Source: Kitasatospora sp. NBC_00458 (GTDB lineage: Bacteria > Actinomycetota > Actinomycetes > Streptomycetales > Streptomycetaceae). From it: DNA of 64,000 nt. Location: positions 1,984,001-2,048,000 of the forward strand of contig NZ_CP107904.1 in assembly GCF_036013975.1 (NCBI RefSeq), in the 5' to 3' direction. The translations under genes and the position numbers were made by a program. The notes beneath the pieces were generated by a model. The model was given only the letters and a program-made list of their open reading frames with translations, ran no database searches and was not told the origin of the DNA. Below are positions 55,863 through 64,000 of this stretch, in pieces. Position 1 is the first letter of the stretch, and the number at the start of each line of letters is the position of its first letter.

Positions 55863-56453
55863 GTGGCGGTCGCGCTGTACCAGGCCAAGGCCGAGTTCTT
55901 CCGGATGCTCGGCCATCCCGTCCGGATCCGGGTGCTGGAGCTGCTGCAGGCCGGACCGACGCCCGTCCGCGACCTGCTCGCCGAGCTGGCGGTCGAACCG
56001 TCCAGCCTCTCCCAGCAGCTCGCGGTGCTGCGCCGGTCCGGCATCGTCACCGCCACCCGGGAGGGCAGCACGGTGGTGTACGCGCTCGCGGGCGGCGACG
56101 TCGCCGAGCTCCTCCGGACGGCCCGGCGGATCCTCACCGGCCTGATCTCGGACCAGAGCGTGCTGCTCGCCGAGCTCCGTGCCGCCGCCGACCCATCACC
56201 CGCCCGACCCGACGGCGCGGACGGCACCGCCGGGCCCGGCGGCTCCGACGGGCCCGGCGAGGACGACGGCGAGGACGACGGCGAGGACCGCAACGCCGAC
56301 ACGGTCGACGCGGTCGGCGACGGCGCGGAGCGCGACCGGCCGGCCGGTCACGGCCCGTTCCCCGAGCAGGGCCGGCCCGGGGAACGGGACCGGTACGACG
56401 AGCCCGTCGGCCGGGCGTCCGGGCGGCCGACCGGTCCGCCCTGCCCCGGCTAG
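55863..56453 (+). CDS. ArsR-family winged-helix regulator with acidic tail
   Basis: 196 residues, GTG at 55863 with GGGAGG upstream. The ArsR HTH is complete in 1-95: LGHPVRIRVLELLQAGPTPV, SSLSQQLAVLRRSGIVTATREGSTVVYAL (in parts). No CXC metal site of the classical ArsR/SmtB kind is seen. Residues 105-196 are Asp/Glu/Gly/Pro-rich and probably disordered. Its end overlaps the convergent aminotransferase gene by 4 bp. Confidence 0.88.
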   Translation: MAVALYQAKAEFFRMLGHPVRIRVLELLQAGPTPVRDLLAELAVEPSSLSQQLAVLRRSGIVTATREGSTVVYALAGGDVAELLRTARRILTGLISDQSVLLAELRAAADPSPARPDGADGTAGPGGSDGPGEDDGEDDGEDRNADTVDAVGDGAERDRPAGHGPFPEQGRPGERDRYDEPVGRASGRPTGPPCPG

Positions 56454-57649
56454 GACGTGCCCGACGCGCCCGACGCGCCCCGGCCCAGCACCTCGGCCAC
56501 CCCCGAGGCCAGCACCTCGTACTCCTGCGCCCGGTTGTACACCTGCGCGCTCACCCGCATCACCCCGCCGCCGGGCCACGGCCGCGCCACCGTACGGACG
56601 GCGTGCCGCCGCCACAGCGCGGCCATCAGCTCCTGGGCCGCCGGGAGCGTCTCGGCCACGCCCGGCGGCAGCCGCAGTGCGCGCATCGCCACCCCGGCCG
56701 AGTGCGGCAGCGGGGCCAGTCCGGCGCGCTCGGCGAGCAGCGCGGCGCCGTACGCGGCGAGCTGCTCGTTGTGCCGGCGGACCCGGTCGGCGCCGAGCCC
56801 GTCCAGCAGGTCGAGGCCGGCCGGGGCGGCCAGGTACGGCGTGTAGTCGCAGGTGCCGCGCCACTCGACGTTGGACGGGAAGCCCTGGTGGTCCTCCCAG
56901 GAGAGGATGAGCGGGCGGATCTTGCCGGTCCACTCGGGGCGGACGACGAGGGCGCCGGTGGCGCGCGGGGCGAAGGCCCACTTGTGCAGGTTGCCGAACC
57001 AGAAGTCGGCGTCCGCGGGGACCGGACCGGCCAGCATGCCGGGCTCGTGCGCGGCGTCCACCACGGTGGTCACGCCGCGCCCGCGCAGCGCGGCGAGCAG
57101 GTCGGGGGTGGCGACCCGGCGGGCGGTGGTCGAGGTGATGCCGTCGAGCACGGCGAGCACGGTGCGGTCGGTGACCTCGGCCAGGACCGCCTCGCGGACG
57201 GCGTCCCCGTCCGGGGTCCCCAGCGGCAGGGCGACGGTGCGCAGCTCGGCTCCGGCCTGCTCGGCGCGGCGGCGGACGGCCTCGGTGACCGTGCCGTAGC
57301 CGTGGTCGGTGACCAGGATCCGGTCGCCGGGGGCGAGCGGGACGTTGGCCAGGGTGACGGCGATCGCGTCGGTCACGTTGGGGACGAGGGCGAGCCGGTC
57401 GGCCCCGGTGCCGAGGGCGGCGGCGATCCGGGCGCGGGCGTCGGCGACGCGCTCGGGCAGGTCGCCGAAGAAGCCGTCGGGGTCGGCCTCCTGTTCCTCG
57501 TGGAGCCGCCGCTGGAGCCGTTGGACCGGAACGGGCACGGAACCGAAGGAGCCGTGGTTGAGGTGGGCCACCGTCCGGTCCAGTGAGAACAACTCGTCCG
57601 TTCCGGGCAGTGGTTCGGGGGGTAGGACGGTCCTCGGGTGCTCGCTCAC
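56450..57649 (-). CDS. Class V PLP aminotransferase (isopenicillin-N-epimerase-like)
   Basis: 399 residues, GTG at 57649. N-terminal HLNHGSFGSVPVPVQ, PLP contacts VVDAAHEPGM and the Schiff-base lysine in FGNLHKWAFAPR are typical of the epimerase/desulfurase-like subgroup. The reaction is not predictable. It is divergent from the S9 peptidase with a 93-bp shared promoter region containing a TGTGA/TCACA palindrome. Confidence 0.9.
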   Translation of the reverse strand: MSEHPRTVLPPEPLPGTDELFSLDRTVAHLNHGSFGSVPVPVQRLQRRLHEEQEADPDGFFGDLPERVADARARIAAALGTGADRLALVPNVTDAIAVTLANVPLAPGDRILVTDHGYGTVTEAVRRRAEQAGAELRTVALPLGTPDGDAVREAVLAEVTDRTVLAVLDGITSTTARRVATPDLLAALRGRGVTTVVDAAHEPGMLAGPVPADADFWFGNLHKWAFAPRATGALVVRPEWTGKIRPLILSWEDHQGFPSNVEWRGTCDYTPYLAAPAGLDLLDGLGADRVRRHNEQLAAYGAALLAERAGLAPLPHSAGVAMRALRLPPGVAETLPAAQELMAALWRRHAVRTVARPWPGGGVMRVSAQVYNRAQEYEVLASGVAEVLGRGASGASGTS

Positions 57650-57682
57650 CGCGTCTCCTCCTGCTTACGCATCAATGTGGTG

Positions 57683-57700
57683 TGTGACATTTCACATGTC
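57683..57700. promoter_or_regulatory. TGTGA-N4-TCACA palindrome between aminotransferase and S9 peptidase
   Basis: TGTGACATTTCACA (57683-57696) has Crp-like symmetry. Its reverse complement continues as GACATGTGAAAT (57700-57689), which recurs exactly upstream of the M6 metalloprotease at 62368-62379. Confidence 0.5.
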
Positions 57701-57742
57701 GCCCTACTGGTCCGCGAGCCTCCGCACGGCGACCATCGGGCG

Positions 57743-59836
57743 GTGACCATCACCGACCCCTACCTTTCCCTCAGCGCCCGGACCGGCCGCTTCGGCTTCG
57801 GTGCCCCGCGAGCGATCTCGCTCAACCAGGACGGTACCCGGCTCCTGCTGCTCCGCTCCACCGGTCCCGAGGACCCGGTCGACCGCCTCCACCTCCTCGA
57901 CCTGACCACCGGCGAGGAGCGCGAGGTCGCCGACCCGGCCGCGCTGGCCCCCGGCCGCACCGGGGACCGGGACGACCTTCCGGCCGTCGAGCGCCGACTG
58001 CGCGAGCGGACCCGGCTCGTCGCCGCCGGCATCGGCACCTACGCGGCCACCGCCGACCTGGCCGTCGCCGTCTTCGCCCTGGACGGCCGGCTCTTCCGCA
58101 CCGACACCGCCACCGGCCGCACCGAGGAACTCCCCACCGCGGGCCCCGCCTTCGACCCCCGCCCCGAGCCGGCCGGCGAGCGCGTCGCGTACGTCGCCGA
58201 CGACGCCCTGTACGTCACCGCCGCGCCCGGGCAACCGGCCGCCGAGCCGCTCCGGCTCAGCCCGGAGGACGGCGCCCGCTGGGGTGTCGCCGAGTTCGCC
58301 GCCGCCGAGGAGCTGGGGCGCAGCCGCGGCCACTGGTGGCGCCCGGACGGCGGCGCGCTGCTCGCCGCCCGGGTCGACGAGTCCGCCCTGCCGGTGCTCC
58401 ACTTCGCCGACCCGGCCCACCCGTCCCGCGAGCCCGAGCACTTCGCCTACCCGCAGGCCGGCGGCCCCAACGCCGACGTCCGGCTCTGGGTGCTCGGCCT
58501 GGACGGCACCCGCACCCGCCTGGAGTGGGACACCGAGGCCTACCCCTACGTCTGCGCCGCCGAGTGGGACGGCGAGGACGAGCTGCTGATCACCGTCGCC
58601 GACCGGCTCCAGCAGAACGTCCTGCTGCTCGGCGCCGACCCGGCCACCGGCAGCACCCGCGAGCTCTCCCGCACCACGGACGAGTTCTGGGTCGACGACC
58701 TGCCCGGCACGCCCGCCCGGCTGGCCGACGGCCGGCTGCTCACCGTGCACGACACCCCCGAGGCCCGGGGCCTGGCCCTCGACGGCAAGCCGCTGGACAC
58801 CACCGGCCTGCAGGTCCGCCGGGTGGTCGGCCGGCTGGGCGGCCGACTGCTGTGCGAGACCGGCGAGGACGACCCGTTCGACCAGCACGTCCACCTGGTC
58901 GACCCGGACGGCGGGGCGCCCGAGCGGCTCTCCGACGGCCCCGGCCTGCACTCCGCGGTGGCCGCCGGCGAGACCGTGCTGCTCACCTCGGCCGGGCCGG
59001 ACGGCGTCCGCCGCCGGACGCTCGGCCCCGGCGGCGGGCTCACCCTGGAGGACCGCTCGGCCGCGCTGCCGTACCGGGTCGAGCCGCAGCTCGCCCGCGT
59101 CACCGAGCGTCGCCTGCCCACCGCCGTGGTGTACCCGCGCGACCACGTCCCCGGCCGCCGGCTGCCGGTGCTGCTGGACGTCTACGGCGGGCCCGGCTAC
59201 CAGGCGGTGGCCAACGAGCCGCGCCGCTGGCAGCTCAAGCAGTGGTGGGCCGACCAGGGCTTCGCCGTGATCACCACCGACAACGGCGGCACCCCGTTCG
59301 TCTCGCCCGCCTTCACCCGGACGATCTTCCGCCGCTTCTCCCAGGTGGCGCTGGACGACCAGGTGGACGCCCTGCACGCGCTCGCCGAGCTCCACCCCGA
59401 CCTCGACCTCGACCGGGTCGGCGTGCGCGGCTGGTCGTACGGCGGCTACTTCGCGGCGCTGGCCGTGCTGCGCCGCCCGGACGTCTTCCACGCCGCCTGC
59501 GCGGGCGCGCCGCCCACCGACTTCCGGCACTACGACACCGCGTACACCGAGCGCTACCTCGACCTGCCCCAGGAGAACCCGGACGGCTACGCGGCGGACT
59601 GCCTGGTGGACGACGCGCCCGGACTCTCCCGGCCCCTGCTGCTGATCCACGGCCTGGCGGACGACAACGTGCACCCCTCGCACACCCTGCTGCTCTCCCA
59701 GGCGCTCACCCGGGCGGGCCGGCCGCACAACCTGCTCGCCCTCCCGGGCATCACCCACATGACGCCGGGCGGCGTCAACGAGCAGCTCTCACAGGCTGAA
59801 CTCTCTTTCCTGCGAGGTGCGCTGGACATCGAGTAG
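57743..59836 (+). CDS. Prolyl oligopeptidase family S9 (DPP-IV-like)
   Basis: 697 residues from the GTG at 57743; upstream frame is promoter DNA. An N-terminal beta-propeller/DPPIV_N region (about 40-430) precedes the alpha/beta-hydrolase domain with nucleophile Ser565 in RGWSYGGYFAAL, Asp in HGLADDNVHPSH and the final His in PGITHM. No signal peptide, so cytosolic peptide turnover is likely. Confidence 0.94.
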   Translation: MTITDPYLSLSARTGRFGFGAPRAISLNQDGTRLLLLRSTGPEDPVDRLHLLDLTTGEEREVADPAALAPGRTGDRDDLPAVERRLRERTRLVAAGIGTYAATADLAVAVFALDGRLFRTDTATGRTEELPTAGPAFDPRPEPAGERVAYVADDALYVTAAPGQPAAEPLRLSPEDGARWGVAEFAAAEELGRSRGHWWRPDGGALLAARVDESALPVLHFADPAHPSREPEHFAYPQAGGPNADVRLWVLGLDGTRTRLEWDTEAYPYVCAAEWDGEDELLITVADRLQQNVLLLGADPATGSTRELSRTTDEFWVDDLPGTPARLADGRLLTVHDTPEARGLALDGKPLDTTGLQVRRVVGRLGGRLLCETGEDDPFDQHVHLVDPDGGAPERLSDGPGLHSAVAAGETVLLTSAGPDGVRRRTLGPGGGLTLEDRSAALPYRVEPQLARVTERRLPTAVVYPRDHVPGRRLPVLLDVYGGPGYQAVANEPRRWQLKQWWADQGFAVITTDNGGTPFVSPAFTRTIFRRFSQVALDDQVDALHALAELHPDLDLDRVGVRGWSYGGYFAALAVLRRPDVFHAACAGAPPTDFRHYDTAYTERYLDLPQENPDGYAADCLVDDAPGLSRPLLLIHGLADDNVHPSHTLLLSQALTRAGRPHNLLALPGITHMTPGGVNEQLSQAELSFLRGALDIE

Positions 59837-59966
59837 ACCGCGGATCCGGTCTTCGGCGCGGAATCGGCACCTCCTCTGCCGATGGCCGCGCCGACCTCCT
59901 AGGGTTCCCGGCGGGCGCCCCGAAGGTGCGCCACGGGTACGTCAACCCCACTCCACCGGAGGAACG

Positions 59967-60464
59967 TTGAACACCTCACGCCTGCTCGGAACCCGGCCGG
60001 CCCGGACCGCCGCCGCGACCTTCGCGGCCCTCGCGCTCTCCCTCGCGGCGGCGGGCACCGCCGGTGCCGCCGGCACCGGAACGACCGGCACCGTCTACTC
60101 CTACGCGCTGAAGAACCACAACACCGGCCGATGTGTCGACGACAGCTGGGGCGCCGGGCTGCGCGCCTTCGCCTGCAACGGCCTCAACTACCAGAACTTC
60201 AACTTCTACAAGCAGGCCGACGGCACCTGGGTCCTGCAGAACCAGAACACCGGCCGCTGCGTCGACGACAGCGGCGCCGCCGGGCTCCGCGCGTTCGGCT
60301 GCAACTACCTGGACTTCCAGAAGTGGCGGCTGACCTACCCGAGCGGCGGCGGCGCCGTCTACCAGAACGTCAACACCGGCCGGTGCATCGACGACAGCGT
60401 CGGCGTCGGCCTGCGCGCGTTCGCCTGCAACGGCCTGAACTACCAGACCTTCGACTTCGTGTGA
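59967..60464 (+). CDS. Secreted ricin-type beta-trefoil lectin
   Basis: 165 residues from the TTG at 59967 (GGAGGAACG upstream). A Sec signal peptide (about 1-36, TFAALALSLAAAGTAGAAG) precedes three near-identical repeats, each with a NTGRC[VI]DDS core and a LRAF[AG]CN segment and mostly closing with aromatic FxF or QKW. Three repeats make one beta-trefoil carbohydrate-binding domain with no attached enzyme. Confidence 0.88.
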   Translation: MNTSRLLGTRPARTAAATFAALALSLAAAGTAGAAGTGTTGTVYSYALKNHNTGRCVDDSWGAGLRAFACNGLNYQNFNFYKQADGTWVLQNQNTGRCVDDSGAAGLRAFGCNYLDFQKWRLTYPSGGGAVYQNVNTGRCIDDSVGVGLRAFACNGLNYQTFDFV

Positions 60465-60486
60465 CCCGCCCGCGCGGGCCGGCGGC

Positions 60487-61551
60487 TCACACCGCCCCCG
60501 CCCGCTCCGGCCGTTCGCCGGACGGGACCTCGTCCAGCGGGCGGCTCGGCAGCTCCCGGCGGAGCACCGGGGCGATCTCGGAGAAGAACAGCTCCAGGGT
60601 GCCGAGGTAGTCGGCGCGGTCCAGCACCTCGCCGTCGACGTGCAGGTGCAGCAGCTCGTGGCCGAACCGCGCGTGCTGCCCCAGCACCTTCTCGATGATC
60701 TGCTGCGGGCTGCCGACCAGCACCGAGCCGCGTTCGACGAAGTCCTCGACCTCGTCGAACCGGAGCGTGCCGCCGTCGAAGGCCCGGTTGACCTTCAACC
60801 GGGCCTCGAAGACCGGGCGGTAGCGCGCGACGGCCTCCTGCGAGGTGCGGGCGCCGAAGTACCCGGCCGTCCCCGCACCGACCAGCGCGCGGGCCGGGTC
60901 GTGCCCGTACGCCGCCCAGCGCTCCCGGTAGTGCCGGACGATCGCGGCGTACGGGTCGATCGGGCCGGCGCCGTTGGGCGTGAACACCGGGTCCCCGTGG
61001 CGGGCGGCGAAGTCGGCGGACTCCGGGTTGTGCCCCGCCCCGTGCCAGATCCGGATCTCCCGCTGGTAGGGGCGGGGCAGCGGCTCGGCGTCGGTCAGCG
61101 AGCGGCCGAGCCTGCCCTCCCAGCTGACCTTCTCCTCGCGCCAGAGCCGCCGGAACAGCTCGTAGTTCTCCTGGAGCAGCGCCCACTGGTTCTCCTTGGT
61201 CACCCCGAACAGCCGGGAGGAGCGCGGGTAGGCGCCCTTGGCGACGATCAGGTCGAGGCGGCCCTCGGCGAGGTTGTCGAGGGTGGCGTAGTCCTCGTAG
61301 GCGCGCAGCGGGTCGAGCATGCCGAGGGTGGTGACGGCGGTGAAGAGCCGGATCCGCTTGGTGACGGCGGCGATGTGGGCGAGCAGGACGGGCGGTGCGC
61401 TGGAGACGGCGGGGCGGTCGTGGCGCTCGCCGATGCCGTAGGCGTCGAACCCCAGCTCCTCGGCGAACACGGCGTAGTCGACGAGTTCGCGGAGCTGTTC
61501 GCGGTCCGGCTTGGACTGGTCCGGGACGTGGGGCAGGAGCAGGAAGCGCAT
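60487..61551 (-). CDS. LLM-class flavin/F420-dependent oxidoreductase
   Basis: 354 residues from the ATG at 61551 (AGGGGGGA upstream); the ATG at 61617 lies in the operator region. Luciferase-like TIM barrel: FLLLPHVPDQ start, YGIGERHDRP, DNLAEGRLDLIVAKGAYPRS (in parts), GSPQQIIEKV. Could be a flavin monooxygenase or F420 reductase. Between it and the upstream marR gene are two matching palindromes, so MarR control is likely. Confidence 0.92.
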   Translation of the reverse strand: MRFLLLPHVPDQSKPDREQLRELVDYAVFAEELGFDAYGIGERHDRPAVSSAPPVLLAHIAAVTKRIRLFTAVTTLGMLDPLRAYEDYATLDNLAEGRLDLIVAKGAYPRSSRLFGVTKENQWALLQENYELFRRLWREEKVSWEGRLGRSLTDAEPLPRPYQREIRIWHGAGHNPESADFAARHGDPVFTPNGAGPIDPYAAIVRHYRERWAAYGHDPARALVGAGTAGYFGARTSQEAVARYRPVFEARLKVNRAFDGGTLRFDEVEDFVERGSVLVGSPQQIIEKVLGQHARFGHELLHLHVDGEVLDRADYLGTLELFFSEIAPVLRRELPSRPLDEVPSGERPERAGAV

Positions 61552-61574
61552 GGCGGTCCCCCCTGGGTGCCATC

Positions 61575-61625
61575 GGGTTGATGTGTCAACCCCAGCATGG
61601 GCGTGCGGGGTTGACACGTCAACCC
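61575..61625. promoter_or_regulatory. Twin MarR-type operators upstream of the LLM oxidoreductase
   Basis: GGGTTGATGTGTCAACCC (61575-61592) and GGGTTGACACGTCAACCC (61608-61625), two 18-bp palindromes of the same class 15 bp apart, 24 bp before the LLM start. Confidence 0.8.
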
Positions 61626-61636
61626 GCTCGGGGGTC

Positions 61637-62170
61637 TCAGCAGGCGGGCCCCTCGCCCGCCGGCCCGGCCGGCACGCCGCCCGGCTCCCCGCCCGCCGCG
61701 CCGGCCGCCTCCTCGCCCTTCAGGCCGGCCAGCAGTACGGCCGATATCCCGATCAGGTCGGCTCGCTGACGATCCGTCAGCGGATCGGTGAGCCAGCGCC
61801 GGATGTGCGCCGCACGGCGCGGCAGGGCGGCGGTGACCGCGGCCCTGCCCCGATCGGTGAGCGCGATGACGGCGCCGCGCTCCTCGCCCGGACAGGGCTC
61901 GCGGGCGACCAGGCCGCGGCCGGCCATCCTTCCCAGGTGGTGGTGCAGCCGGCTCTTCTCGAACTGGGTGACCCCGCTCAGCCGGTACTGCCGCAACCGG
62001 CCCCCGGGGGCGGCCAGCAGGGCCTGGAGGATGGCGAGGTCGGGCTCGGAGAGGCCGGTCTCCTGCTGCAGCTGCTGGGCGAGGCGGCGCCAGAACAGCA
62101 CCTGGGTCTCCAGGAACCCGGTCCAGACCTCGTCCTCGTGCTCGTCCAGCCACTCCGCCCGCTCACCCAT
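61637..62170 (-). CDS. MarR-family transcriptional regulator
   Basis: 177 residues from the ATG at 62170; TAGCAT lies 7 nt upstream with no ribosome-binding site, so probably leaderless. The wHTH is LSEPDLAILQALLAAPGGRL, FEKSRLHHHLGRMAGRGLVAREPC (core EKSRLHHHLGRMAGRGLV), and a wing with EERGAVIALTDRGRAAV. Gene and operators flank the LLM oxidoreductase, its likely target. Confidence 0.93.
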   Translation of the reverse strand: MGERAEWLDEHEDEVWTGFLETQVLFWRRLAQQLQQETGLSEPDLAILQALLAAPGGRLRQYRLSGVTQFEKSRLHHHLGRMAGRGLVAREPCPGEERGAVIALTDRGRAAVTAALPRRAAHIRRWLTDPLTDRQRADLIGISAVLLAGLKGEEAAGAAGGEPGGVPAGPAGEGPAC

Positions 62171-62367
62171 GCGGCCGATGCTACCGATCACCCGCCCACC
62201 GCCACCGCCCGCGATCACCGCCCGCCACCGCCGCGCATGCCGTCCCCGCCCCCGCGCATGCCGTCACCCCGCACCACCACCCCGCACCACCACACGGCAT
62301 CACCACGCCGCACCTCCCGGACGCCGCCGCCCCGGCGTCATCCTCCGGCATCTTCCGTGTGACCCAT

Positions 62368-62379
62368 GACATGTGAAAT
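62368..62379 (+). promoter_or_regulatory. GACATGTGAAAT element before the M6 metalloprotease
   Basis: Identical 12-mer to the one upstream of the S9 peptidase (57689-57700, opposite strand), 48 nt before this start codon. Confidence 0.45.
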
Positions 62380-62427
62380 ATTACCTGCGCTCACCAGACC
62401 ACCCACCGTCCGGAAAGGACCGGTCAG

Positions 62428-64000
62428 TTGCGCAGACTGTCCGCGGTACTCGCGGCCGCGCTCACCACGAGCGCGATAGCGGCCACGCTCCTCGGCTCCC
62501 CAGCCCAGGCCGCTCCCCCCACCCCCTCCTTCACCATCTCCGCCGAGAACGGCGACAGCGCCGAGGCCGGCGGCGCCGAGGCGCCGTCCGGCCCGCTCGC
62601 GCCGCAGGAGCGCGAGCGCCAGTCGCTCCGCACCAAGGCGCTGGAGCAGGTCAACAAGGGTGCCGTGGCGAAGACCTCGGACCGGCGGGCACCCGCCAAG
62701 GTCCGGATCGGCAACGACTACGTCCAGCTCGCGCAGCAGCGCAAGGACAAGGTCTTCGTCATCCTCGCCCAGTTCGGCGACGAGGTCGACAACACCACCC
62801 AGTACAACGGCCAGCCGCGCTACGGCGGCACCCCCGGCCCGAAGCACAACGCCATCCCGAAGCCCGGCAAGAGCGACAACCACACGCTCTGGACCGAGGA
62901 CTTCAGCCGGAACTACTACCAGAAGATGTTCTTCGACGACTCGCCCGGCGCGGTCTCGATGCGCAACTACTACCGCACCCAGTCCTCCGGCCGGTACGAC
63001 ATCGAGGGCACCGTCAGCAACTGGGTGACCCTCCCGTACAACGAGGCCCGGTACGGCAGCAACAAGGGCCCGCAGGGCTCCGGCGCCTGGACCCAGGGCC
63101 AGGAGTTCATCCGGGACGCGGTCAAGGCCTGGTACGACGGCCAGATCGCCAAGGGCCGGTCGGCCGCGGACGTCAAGGCCGAGCTGGCCCAGTACGACGT
63201 CTACGACCGCTACGACCACGACAAGAACGGCGAGTTCGGCCAGCCCGACGGCTACCTCGACAACGTGATCGTCGTGCACGCCGGCGTCGACGAGACCTGG
63301 GGCGGCGGCGCCCAGGCCGCCGACGCGCTGTGGGCGCACCGCAGCTGGACCTTCCCGGACCCGACCGGCCAGGTCGGCCCGGAGGGCAACAAGATCGGCG
63401 GCGCCCCGGTCGGCGACAGCGGCCTGTTCGTCTACGACTACGTCCAGGCCGGCGAGAACAGCGGCGTCGGCCTCTTCGCCCACGAGTTCGGCCACAACCT
63501 CGGCCTGCCCGACCTGTACAGCACCTCCGGCGGCGACAACAGCGTCAACTTCTGGTCGCTGATGTCCTCCGGCTCGTACCTGGGCAAGGGCAAGAACACC
63601 ACCGGCGGCTACCCCGGTGACCTCGACGCCTGGAGCAAGCTGCAGTTCGGCTGGCTCAACTACGACGAGGCGCAGGCCGCCACCCGCTCCAGCCACGCGC
63701 TCGGCGTCAGCGGCTACAACACCGACCAGGCCCAGGCCGTCCTGGTCCACCTGCCGGACGGCACCACCAGCACCGACCTCGCCGACCCGCGCGAGGGCGC
63801 CAAGCAGTGGTGGAGCGACCAGGGCGACAACCTGGACAACGCGCTGGCCCGCGAGGTCGACCTGCGGTCGGTGACCGGCCCGGCCGCCCTCGACGCGGCG
63901 GCCTGGTACGACATCGAGCAGGACTACGACTTCCTCTCGGTCGAGGCCTCCACCGACGGCGGCAAGAGCTGGAAGCCGCTCGGCGGCACCGTGGACGGCG
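62428..64000 (+). CDS. Immune-inhibitor-A-type secreted metalloprotease M6 (3' end beyond window)
   Basis: At least 524 residues from the TTG at 62428, with GGAAAGGAC upstream; open to the window end. A Sec signal peptide (LSAVLAAALTTSAIAATLLG, cleavage near AQAA) and a propeptide precede the M6 domain. The zinc site is HEFGHNLGLPD with His352, Glu353 and His356. The N-terminal catalytic part (FVILAQFGDEVD, AGVDETWGGGAQAADALWAHR in parts) is complete. A beta-rich region with SVEASTDGGKSW begins at the edge. It degrades extracellular protein. Confidence 0.94.
   Translation, partial: MRRLSAVLAAALTTSAIAATLLGSPAQAAPPTPSFTISAENGDSAEAGGAEAPSGPLAPQERERQSLRTKALEQVNKGAVAKTSDRRAPAKVRIGNDYVQLAQQRKDKVFVILAQFGDEVDNTTQYNGQPRYGGTPGPKHNAIPKPGKSDNHTLWTEDFSRNYYQKMFFDDSPGAVSMRNYYRTQSSGRYDIEGTVSNWVTLPYNEARYGSNKGPQGSGAWTQGQEFIRDAVKAWYDGQIAKGRSAADVKAELAQYDVYDRYDHDKNGEFGQPDGYLDNVIVVHAGVDETWGGGAQAADALWAHRSWTFPDPTGQVGPEGNKIGGAPVGDSGLFVYDYVQAGENSGVGLFAHEFGHNLGLPDLYSTSGGDNSVNFWSLMSSGSYLGKGKNTTGGYPGDLDAWSKLQFGWLNYDEAQAATRSSHALGVSGYNTDQAQAVLVHLPDGTTSTDLADPREGAKQWWSDQGDNLDNALAREVDLRSVTGPAALDAAAWYDIEQDYDFLSVEASTDGGKSWKPLGGTVDG

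Noticed and set aside
55863..56453. Metal-sensing ArsR
   Set aside because: The HTH is ArsR-like but the cysteine metal-binding motif is absent.

Overview
The window is high-GC actinobacterial DNA and almost certainly comes from a Streptomycetaceae chromosome (Streptomyces or Kitasatospora). Codons are strongly G/C-biased at the third position, GTG and TTG starts are common, several genes look leaderless, and the gene order argCJBDR-argG-argH, pheST, infC-rpmI-rplT and a glnA-like ethanolamine locus matches what I remember of the S. coelicolor core arm. Nothing looks like a prophage or insertion sequence.

Layout. 1-1.75 kb: end of a methionine ABC importer (metN, metI) behind a highly structured leader. 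2.3-3.6 kb: a GNAT acetyltransferase and a tiny sigma-region-4-like protein. 3.7-11.6 kb: the whole arginine route on the minus strand (argC-J-B-D-R, then argG and argH), with ARG boxes before argC and argG and a candidate iron box further upstream of argC. 11.8-19.7 kb: housekeeping and small enzymes (RlmG-like methyltransferase, VOC, S4, FBP, HD, DUF574, an atypical polysaccharide deacetylase, an SDR and 3-hydroxyacyl-CoA dehydrogenase). 19.8-20.9 kb: a conserved protein of unknown function followed by two tandem tRNA-like genes whose halves are in inverted order. 21-22 kb: GH46 chitosanase with a perfect operator palindrome. 22-30 kb: pheST, a PAS histidine kinase, a SpoU methyltransferase and the infC-rpmI-rplT operon; infC appears to start with ATC behind an intrinsic terminator in its leader. 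30-36 kb: DUF1844, SseB, a fold-III PLP enzyme, a membrane-anchored AA10 LPMO with a DasR-like site, and a DUF2510 protein. 35.8-40.4 kb: a gamma-glutamyl-amine pathway (glutamine-synthetase-like enzyme, aldehyde dehydrogenase, SDR, divergent C26 hydrolase). 40.5-46.7 kb: a compact lipid-type cluster (acyl-ACP desaturase, cyclopropane-synthase-like methyltransferase, MFS exporter, ACP, ketosynthase, SGNH hydrolase). 46.8-64 kb: chromate transporter, zinc exporter, 5'-3' exonuclease, membrane protein plus HTH pair, Ski2-like helicase, Roadblock/ArsR pair, class V aminotransferase, S9 peptidase, beta-trefoil lectin, F420/LLM oxidoreductase with its MarR regulator, and the start of an M6 metalloprotease.

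The most unusual item is at 19827-20051 on the minus strand. Two consecutive units each carry a T arm plus 3' acceptor strand first, and only then the 5' acceptor strand, a D arm with the GG pair, and the 5' anticodon strand. In both units the acceptor strands pair over all 7 positions (one G-U in the second) and the anticodon-stem strands pair over 5-6. The outer flanks are also mutually complementary. This is the signature of circularly permuted tRNA genes. It lies directly downstream of, and on the same strand as, the gene at 20126-20857. The maturation chemistry and final anticodons cannot be settled from the sequence.
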